The position numbers and the translations under genes are program-made. Shown piece after piece: positions 59,142-64,000 of a DNA stretch of 64,000 bases. Location: assembly GCF_012927445.1 (NCBI RefSeq), contig NZ_JABBPD010000004.1, forward strand, positions 655,039-719,038, read 5' to 3'. Within the stretch, counting starts at the first letter, position 1. The number at the start of each line of letters is the position of its first letter. The DNA is from Rhodoferax sp. Lineage in GTDB: Bacteria; Pseudomonadota; Gammaproteobacteria; Burkholderiales; Burkholderiaceae_C. The notes beneath the pieces are model-generated. The model did not search any database, was not told the DNA's origin, and saw only the letters and a program-made list of their open reading frames with translations.

Positions 59142-60884
59142 ATGAGTCGGCAGCCAGAGACGCACTCTTGGTTCGGCCCTTCCTTGCTGGAACCGGGCAT
59201 CGAACCGGTCGACAACCCCCAGGAATTTGAGCGCTTGTGGCGCGGCTTCATGACGGCACGCGTGACGCTGGGGCTGGTGCTGCTGTTGCTCCAGAGCACC
59301 ATCTACGCCCTCGGCACAAGCAAGGACACCACCTTAATCCTGATTTGCACCGGCTACTTTGCCGCCACTCTGACGATGCGCCTGATGGCCAGGCCGCGCC
59401 CGCTGGGCAAGACATTGGACGCCCAATGGGTCGCCACCATCGGTGTGGATATTCTGGCCTTCGCCGCCCTGCAAGCGGCCCAAGGCAACAGCATCAATTA
59501 CGCGCCCCTGTTCGTCCTCCCCATTTTGATGGCGTCCGTGCTGGGGTCCCTGCTGCTGGCCATGGGGGCGGCGGCGAGTGTGACCTTGCTGCTGTTTGCC
59601 CACGCCATGTGGCTGTCCCTTCAAGTCCCCGCCGACACCGCCGCCCATTTTTTGCAGGCAGCCCTGACGGGCGCTGGCTGCTTCGTCATTTCATTTCTGG
59701 CCAACCAGATCGCCACCCGACTGGCCAACGTCGAGCTGCGCGCTCAACGCAGCCAGTTGGCGGCGCGGGTGCAACGGCAGGTCAACGAACTGGTGATTGA
59801 GTCGTTGACGGACGGGATTCTGGTGGTTGACCAGCGCAGCATGGTGCGGGCCGCCAATCCGGCAGCCCGCACCATGCTGGGCGGCGAACGCGCCCTGAGT
59901 GGCACTTCGTTTGAACTCGTTTCCCTGCCCGGCTGGCGGGGACTGGTGGATCTGATGAATCTGAGTTTTTCCGAGCAGGCTGCCCAACAAGCGGATGTCA
60001 CCATTCACCATGCCGGCCAGGGTCCCCGACGCGTGCAGGTCCGCACCCAACTGACGGCCACGCAGGATGGCAGCCACGAAAGCCTGTGCGTCATGTTTCT
60101 ACAAGACCAGCGCGAGATGGAAGCCCGCGTGCGCACCGAAAAACTGGCCAGCATGGGCCGGATGTCCGCCGCCGTCGCCCACGAAATTCGCAATCCCCTG
60201 GCCGCCATCGCGCAAGCCAATGCCCTGCTCGACGAAGACCTCTCCGACCCGCGGCACAAGCAACTCACCCAGATGGTGCAGCAAAATGCCAAACGACTGG
60301 AAAAAATTGTGGAAGAAATCCTCAATATCTTCCGGGTGCAGCACCGTGAAAACGGTATCGCCGCCAGTGCGCTGGCCGTGAATGAGGCGGTCGCCCGAAT
60401 TTGCCGGGACTGGCAAGGCCAGACGACCAGTGAACACAGGTTGCGCGTCGACCTGTCGCCCCGCCCTGTCGAAGTCAGGTTTGACGCAGAGCACCTTCGC
60501 CGGATTCTGGTGAACCTGCTTGACAATGCCAGTCGCTACGCCACCCACCAGCGGGACGCCATCCTGGTGTCTGCCGGCACGTCGCCCACCGGACAAAGCG
60601 CGTTAAGCGTCTGGAGCGACGGTCCGCCGATGGATCAATCGGTCCAGCGCCATTTGTTTGAACCCTTCTTCTCTTCGGAGAGCCGCTCCAGCGGCTTGGG
60701 TCTCTACATTTGCCGCGAGCTTTGTGAGGGACACGGCGCCTCGATTGCCTATTACCGAACACCGCGCAACGTCTGCGGGAAGGTCGTCGAAGGAAATGAA
60801 TTTCTTGTGACCTTTCGGCCCCAGCGGTCAACCACCCGCAATAGCACAGCCAGCGACAACACACCGGTAACACCATGGCCTTAA
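59142..60884 (+). CDS. pilS: PilS-type sensor histidine kinase
   Basis: A 580-residue kinase with six hydrophobic segments (about 35-195), a PAS-like domain (ESLTDGILVVDQRSMVRAANPAARTML), HisKA with MSAAVAHEIRNPLAAIAQAN and an HATPase domain (N-box LVNLLDNASRYA, G-box SSGLGLYICRELCEGHG). The topology and its coupling to a sigma-54 regulator downstream identify it as PilS, which senses pilin levels in the membrane and controls pilA. It overlaps pilR by 10 bases. Confidence 0.92.
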   Translation: MSRQPETHSWFGPSLLEPGIEPVDNPQEFERLWRGFMTARVTLGLVLLLLQSTIYALGTSKDTTLILICTGYFAATLTMRLMARPRPLGKTLDAQWVATIGVDILAFAALQAAQGNSINYAPLFVLPILMASVLGSLLLAMGAAASVTLLLFAHAMWLSLQVPADTAAHFLQAALTGAGCFVISFLANQIATRLANVELRAQRSQLAARVQRQVNELVIESLTDGILVVDQRSMVRAANPAARTMLGGERALSGTSFELVSLPGWRGLVDLMNLSFSEQAAQQADVTIHHAGQGPRRVQVRTQLTATQDGSHESLCVMFLQDQREMEARVRTEKLASMGRMSAAVAHEIRNPLAAIAQANALLDEDLSDPRHKQLTQMVQQNAKRLEKIVEEILNIFRVQHRENGIAASALAVNEAVARICRDWQGQTTSEHRLRVDLSPRPVEVRFDAEHLRRILVNLLDNASRYATHQRDAILVSAGTSPTGQSALSVWSDGPPMDQSVQRHLFEPFFSSESRSSGLGLYICRELCEGHGASIAYYRTPRNVCGKVVEGNEFLVTFRPQRSTTRNSTASDNTPVTPWP

Positions 60885-62353
60885 ACACACAGCTGAGCAC
60901 CGCCCAGATCCTGGTGGTTGATGACGAGCCCGATTTAAGGACGTTGTACGAGCTGACGCTTTTACGTGCCGGCTACCGGGTGGAGACGGCCGAAAGCGTG
61001 GCCCAGGGCCTGCAGCTGCTGGCCGAACGTCGTTTTGATGTTGTCATCACGGACATGCGCCTGCCCGATGGTCTGGGCATGGAGCTGATCCGGCACATCA
61101 AGGCGCAGCAACGCGGGGAACGCTGTGTCGTCATCACGGCCTACGGCTCGGCCGAAAATGCGGTCGAGTCACTCAAGGCCGGTGCTTTTGACTATTTGAC
61201 CAAGCCGGTTGACCTCAAGCAGTTTCGCGCGGTCATTGCCTCTGCCGTGCTGGACCCGATCCCGCCGGCCAGCAAGGCCGACCGGGCTCTATCACTGAAA
61301 CATGACAGGAGCGACAACGCGCCCGCCCTCTTCAATGGCGAGGCCGCGCTGCTGCGACTGGTGGGGGAATCCGCCAGCATGCGAGGGGTCAAGGAACGGA
61401 TCGTCAAAGTGGCGCGCAGCATGGCCCCCGTGCTGGTGACCGGCGAGTCGGGCACCGGCAAGGAGCTGGTGGCGAGCGCCATCCATGCCAACAGTCACCG
61501 CGCCGCGGGCGCGTGGGTCGCCGTCAACTGCAGTGCCATTCCCGAGAGCCTGCTGGAAGCCGAGTTCTTTGGGTCAAAAAAAGGCGCTTACACCGGTTCC
61601 ACCCAAGACCGTGATGGCTTCTTTCAGGCGGCCAGTGGTGGCACTTTGTTTCTGGACGAGATTGGCGATTTGCCCCTGGCCATGCAATCCAAACTGCTGC
61701 GGGCCATTCAGGAGCGCCGCATCCGCCCGATTGGATCGCCCCAGGAGGAGCTGGTCGATGTTCGCATCCTCAGCGCGACCCACAAAAATCTCGCCGAAGA
61801 AGTGAAAGCAGGTCGCTTTCGGCAGGATCTGTATTACCGATTGAATGTGATTGAAGTCGTGATCCCGCCCTTGCGGGAACGCCGCGAAGACTTAGCCGAA
61901 CTGTGCAAGGCCTTGCTCGGCCGGATTGCCAATGAATCAGGCATCCCGGAGCCCACGCTATCGGCTGCCGTGCTTGATCAACTCGCCGCCGACCCGTTGC
62001 TGGGCAACGTCCGCGAGCTGGAGAACCTGCTGCATCGCGCCATCGCCTTGAGCGATGAAGATGACCTTCAGATTGAACCCTCCGTGCGGCAACCACTTCT
62101 CCCGGCGTCATTTGCACCCCAGAGCGGCCCAGCGCCGCTGGACGACGACCAGATCAGCATCCCCAGCGATTTGCAAAGTCATTTGGACCGCCAGGAGCGT
62201 GAAATACTGATCCAGGCCCTGCGTGAAACCGGCTTCAATCGCACGGCCGCAGCGGCCCGACTGGGGTTGAGTCTGCGCCAAATGCGGTACCGCATCGCCA
62301 GGCTCAACATTGACACCCCGAACAACAGCGAATCGTCTGATGACCTCGCCTGA
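60875..62353 (+). CDS. pilR: PilR-type sigma-54-dependent response regulator
   Basis: A 492-residue activator. The receiver (ILVVDDEPDLRTLYELTL, phospho-Asp in VVITDMRLPDG, TKPVDLKQF) is followed by AAA+ with GESGTGKE and GGTLFLDEIGD. The sigma-54 loop reads GAYTGS where the consensus is GAFTGA. The C-terminal Fis-type HTH (ETGFNRTAAAARLGLSLRQMRYRIARL) is typical of PilR. It activates pilA in Pseudomonas. The pilS-pilR pair completes the second pilus regulatory system of the window. It overlaps ampD by 14 bases. Confidence 0.93.
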   Translation: MALNTQLSTAQILVVDDEPDLRTLYELTLLRAGYRVETAESVAQGLQLLAERRFDVVITDMRLPDGLGMELIRHIKAQQRGERCVVITAYGSAENAVESLKAGAFDYLTKPVDLKQFRAVIASAVLDPIPPASKADRALSLKHDRSDNAPALFNGEAALLRLVGESASMRGVKERIVKVARSMAPVLVTGESGTGKELVASAIHANSHRAAGAWVAVNCSAIPESLLEAEFFGSKKGAYTGSTQDRDGFFQAASGGTLFLDEIGDLPLAMQSKLLRAIQERRIRPIGSPQEELVDVRILSATHKNLAEEVKAGRFRQDLYYRLNVIEVVIPPLRERREDLAELCKALLGRIANESGIPEPTLSAAVLDQLAADPLLGNVRELENLLHRAIALSDEDDLQIEPSVRQPLLPASFAPQSGPAPLDDDQISIPSDLQSHLDRQEREILIQALRETGFNRTAAAARLGLSLRQMRYRIARLNIDTPNNSESSDDLA

Positions 62354-62936
62354 ACCTTTGCACCCTACGCCGCTCTGGCTGGATGGCTGGTACCAATTTT
62401 CGGGGCGGCTGGTCTCCCCCAATTTTGGGCCCCGCCCCAGGGGGACCCATGTTGATCTCATCGTGCTGCATTGCATCAGCCTTCCCCCGGGCCAGTACGG
62501 CGGTGACGAGGTACAGCGCCTCTTTACCAACCAGCTCGACTGGCGCCAGCACCCCTACTTTGAAAGCATCGAGGGCATGAAGGTGTCGGCCCACTTTTAC
62601 ATCCGCCGCAATGGTGACCTGCAACAGTTCGTCAGCGCCAACGACCGCGCCTGGCACGCGGGCGCCTCCAGTTACCGCCAACGGAGCAACTGCAACGACA
62701 ACTCCATCGGCATAGAACTCGAAGGGGTTGCAGGAGACCGCTTTGAGGACAGCCAGTATGAAACACTGGCGGGTTTGTGTGCGGCCATCCTGCAACGCTA
62801 CCCGATCACACAGATTGCCGGCCATGAACACATCGCACCGGGACGGAAAACCGACCCCGGAAATGGCTTCAACTGGCGACTGTTACAACGTTCGCTGGGC
62901 TTGGCATCGCCCTACTTCCCGGATGGCCTTTTGTAA
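62340..62936 (+). CDS. ampD: N-acetylmuramoyl-L-alanine amidase AmpD
   Basis: A 198-residue cytosolic zinc amidase that recycles anhydro-muropeptides. Start ATG 62340 overlaps pilR. Zinc ligands: His in VDLIVLHCISLP, His in AWHAGASSY, and GHEHIAPGRKTDPG near the C-terminus. It affects beta-lactamase induction in many bacteria. Confidence 0.95.
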   Translation: MTSPEPLHPTPLWLDGWYQFSGRLVSPNFGPRPRGTHVDLIVLHCISLPPGQYGGDEVQRLFTNQLDWRQHPYFESIEGMKVSAHFYIRRNGDLQQFVSANDRAWHAGASSYRQRSNCNDNSIGIELEGVAGDRFEDSQYETLAGLCAAILQRYPITQIAGHEHIAPGRKTDPGNGFNWRLLQRSLGLASPYFPDGLL

Positions 62937-63215
62937 AAAAATGTTTTCTGAATTTATTTAATCGCATCGCGTCCCCCCTGACGCGAACGACGCTGCCAGC
63001 GGTTCAAAAAAGCCAAACAGAGGCTGCATGCGGCACGGAAGCGCAAAAGCCTTCGCAAGGCTTGGATTGACTGGCCTCAACCCATAATTCTCCGACTTGG
63101 CAAGGGGATCCGAAGGATCCGGTGGCACGCACCGGGGCGTCCCCCCTAGAAATTCACCGCCGCGCCAGCCACTGGATTTACGTGAACCCGTGAATTTTTC
63201 CAGACACATCAAGAT

Positions 63216-63231
63216 ACACTACCGGTAGTGC
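63216..63231. promoter_or_regulatory. NrdR-box-like site 1
   Basis: ACACTACCGGTAGTGC is a near-perfect palindrome (CACTACCGGTAGTG) matching 11 of 16 positions of the NrdR consensus ACACWATATATWGTGT; the centre deviates. It lies 31 bp upstream of site 2. Confidence 0.55.
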
Positions 63232-63246
63232 TTGAAATCAAGCAAG

Positions 63247-63262
63247 ACCCCATATATAGTGT
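63247..63262. promoter_or_regulatory. NrdR-box-like site 2
   Basis: ACCCCATATATAGTGT matches 14 of 16 positions of the NrdR consensus and lies 95 bp upstream of the nrdA ATG. Paired boxes three helical turns apart are the normal arrangement for NrdR repression of ribonucleotide reductase operons. Confidence 0.75.
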
Positions 63263-63357
63263 GTCCTGCAGACAACGACAGACCATCCACACGCGGATCC
63301 GGTGCTGCGCCCAGAGACACGAAACCACCCAAAACACAGCTACAGACGAGGATATCT

Positions 63358-64000
63358 ATGCAGACAGCTTTGAATACACTTCCCGACCTCCAGACCGGGG
63401 CTCCTGGACAGCACGGCACCGATGGCGAAAGCAATGCGGCGGCGAATTCGCTGAGCCATTACCAAATCCTTCGCCGCAACGGCTCGGTGGTGCCTTTTGA
63501 GCCCAACAAAATCGCCGTCGCCATGATGAAGGCGTTCTTGGCGGTGCATGGGACGCAAGGTGCGGCCTCGGCCAGCGTTCGTGAAACGGTGGATGGTTTA
63601 ACGCAGGCCGTGATTCGCGCCCTGATGCGCTCGCGTCCCGGCGGCGGCACGTTTCACATTGAGGATGTCCAGGACCAGGTGGAACTGGGTCTGATGCGCA
63701 GTGGTCATCACGAAGTGGCCCGCGCCTATGTGTTGTACCGGGAAAAGCGCAACCAGGAACGCGCCAAAAAGGTGGTCGAAGAGACACCGCAAGCCCCCGT
63801 GCTGCACGCCCTGGACAATGGCAAGCGCATCGTGCTGGATCTGAACCGCCTGAAAGGCCTGATTGAGTCCGCCTGCGCCGGCTTGGGCGCCGACGTCAAG
63901 CCGGAGCCGATCATGGCGGAGACCATGCGCAATCTGTACGACGGCGTCCCGATGGACGAGGTGTACAAGGCCTCGGTGCTGGCCGCGCGCACGCTGATCG
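63358..64000 (+). CDS. nrdA: ribonucleoside-diphosphate reductase alpha subunit (partial)
   Basis: The first 214 codons of NrdA, running off the window. After about 30 variable residues, an ATP-cone domain (YQILRRNGSVVPFEPNKIAVAMMKAFLAV) precedes VARAYVLYREKR and the start of the R1 body (LDLNRLKGLIESACAGLGADVKPEPIMAET). It makes deoxynucleotides with NrdB; the ATP cone senses dATP. ATG 63358 has GAGGA about 8 bases upstream. The two NrdR boxes imply transcriptional repression by NrdR. Confidence 0.93.
   Translation, partial: MQTALNTLPDLQTGAPGQHGTDGESNAAANSLSHYQILRRNGSVVPFEPNKIAVAMMKAFLAVHGTQGAASASVRETVDGLTQAVIRALMRSRPGGGTFHIEDVQDQVELGLMRSGHHEVARAYVLYREKRNQERAKKVVEETPQAPVLHALDNGKRIVLDLNRLKGLIESACAGLGADVKPEPIMAETMRNLYDGVPMDEVYKASVLAARTLI

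Larger units (their letters stand above)
62937..63357. other. 421-bp region upstream of nrdA
   Basis: The last 150 bp contain two NrdR-box-like sequences (63216-63231 and 63247-63262). Further upstream I see an AAGCCTTCGCAAGGCTT hairpin (about 63048-63066) and a GGATCC-GAA-GGATCC motif but no T run. No coding region is supported. Confidence 0.65.

Overview
The window looks like a chromosomal segment of a betaproteobacterium of the order Burkholderiales, most likely family Comamonadaceae (Rhodoferax/Polaromonas-like). The evidence is the high-GC housekeeping gene order (plsC-pyrC'-pyrB-pyrR-ruvX-yqgE; the pilG-H-I-J-L chemosensory cluster next to rubredoxin-thiD-hemL; fis-dusB; glrK-lipoprotein-glrR-opgGH; ffh; pilSR-ampD-nrdA) and a dispersed intergenic repeat of the kind I associate with that family. 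The genus was not tested by any search.

Layout. 1-6035: a co-directional cluster of phage-like genes: an HTH protein, a pair of conserved hypothetical proteins, a SWIM-like zinc protein, a probable baseplate/tube protein and a large membrane-associated lysozyme-like protein. 6036-9171: accessory DNA with a four-copy iteron array (6120-6197), a c4-antisense-like leader RNA (about 7495-7565) and a translationally coupled run of tiny unknown genes, one interrupted by an amber codon. 9172-11257: the debris end of the mobile element, with tandem repeats, a decayed P4-type integrase, an imperfect att-like repeat pair and a PEP-CTERM protein gene. 11258-37720: mostly core genome, namely an iron-type ABC transporter pair with a Fur-box-like sequence between its divergent genes, a branched-chain amino acid binding protein, the pyrimidine/ruvX operon, photolyase, the type IV pilus chemosensory operon, rubredoxin, thiD, hemL, purH, fis-dusB and a YqaA-type membrane protein.

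37721-40620: an AT-rich island bracketed by two homologous, inverted, covarying long hairpins. It holds a stand-alone EVE/PUA-like domain protein and three small unknown proteins. It is followed by toxin-antitoxin debris bounded by a 20-bp duplication of the ychF 3' end. 40623-47092: ychF, a rhodanese, a ubiH-type monooxygenase, dsbC, an M61 peptidase, an enoyl-CoA hydratase and tRNA-Met. 47272-64000: miaB, the GlrK/lipoprotein/GlrR two-component system, opgGH, ffh, a cytochrome c assembly-type protein, pilS-pilR, ampD and the 5' part of nrdA with an NrdR-box pair.

How the parts fit together. PilG/H/I/J/L and PilS/R are the two signalling arms that normally control type IV pili. GlrK/GlrR probably drives the adjacent opgGH operon directly: a sigma-54 promoter and two TGTC-N10-GACA-type sites lie in the 210 bp between glrR and opgG. 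PyrB probably forms a complex with the catalytically dead PyrC'. The least understood parts are the hairpin-flanked AT-rich island, the small genes behind the c4-like RNA, and the GCTAT-N7-ATAGC repeat family, which also lies inside two coding sequences.
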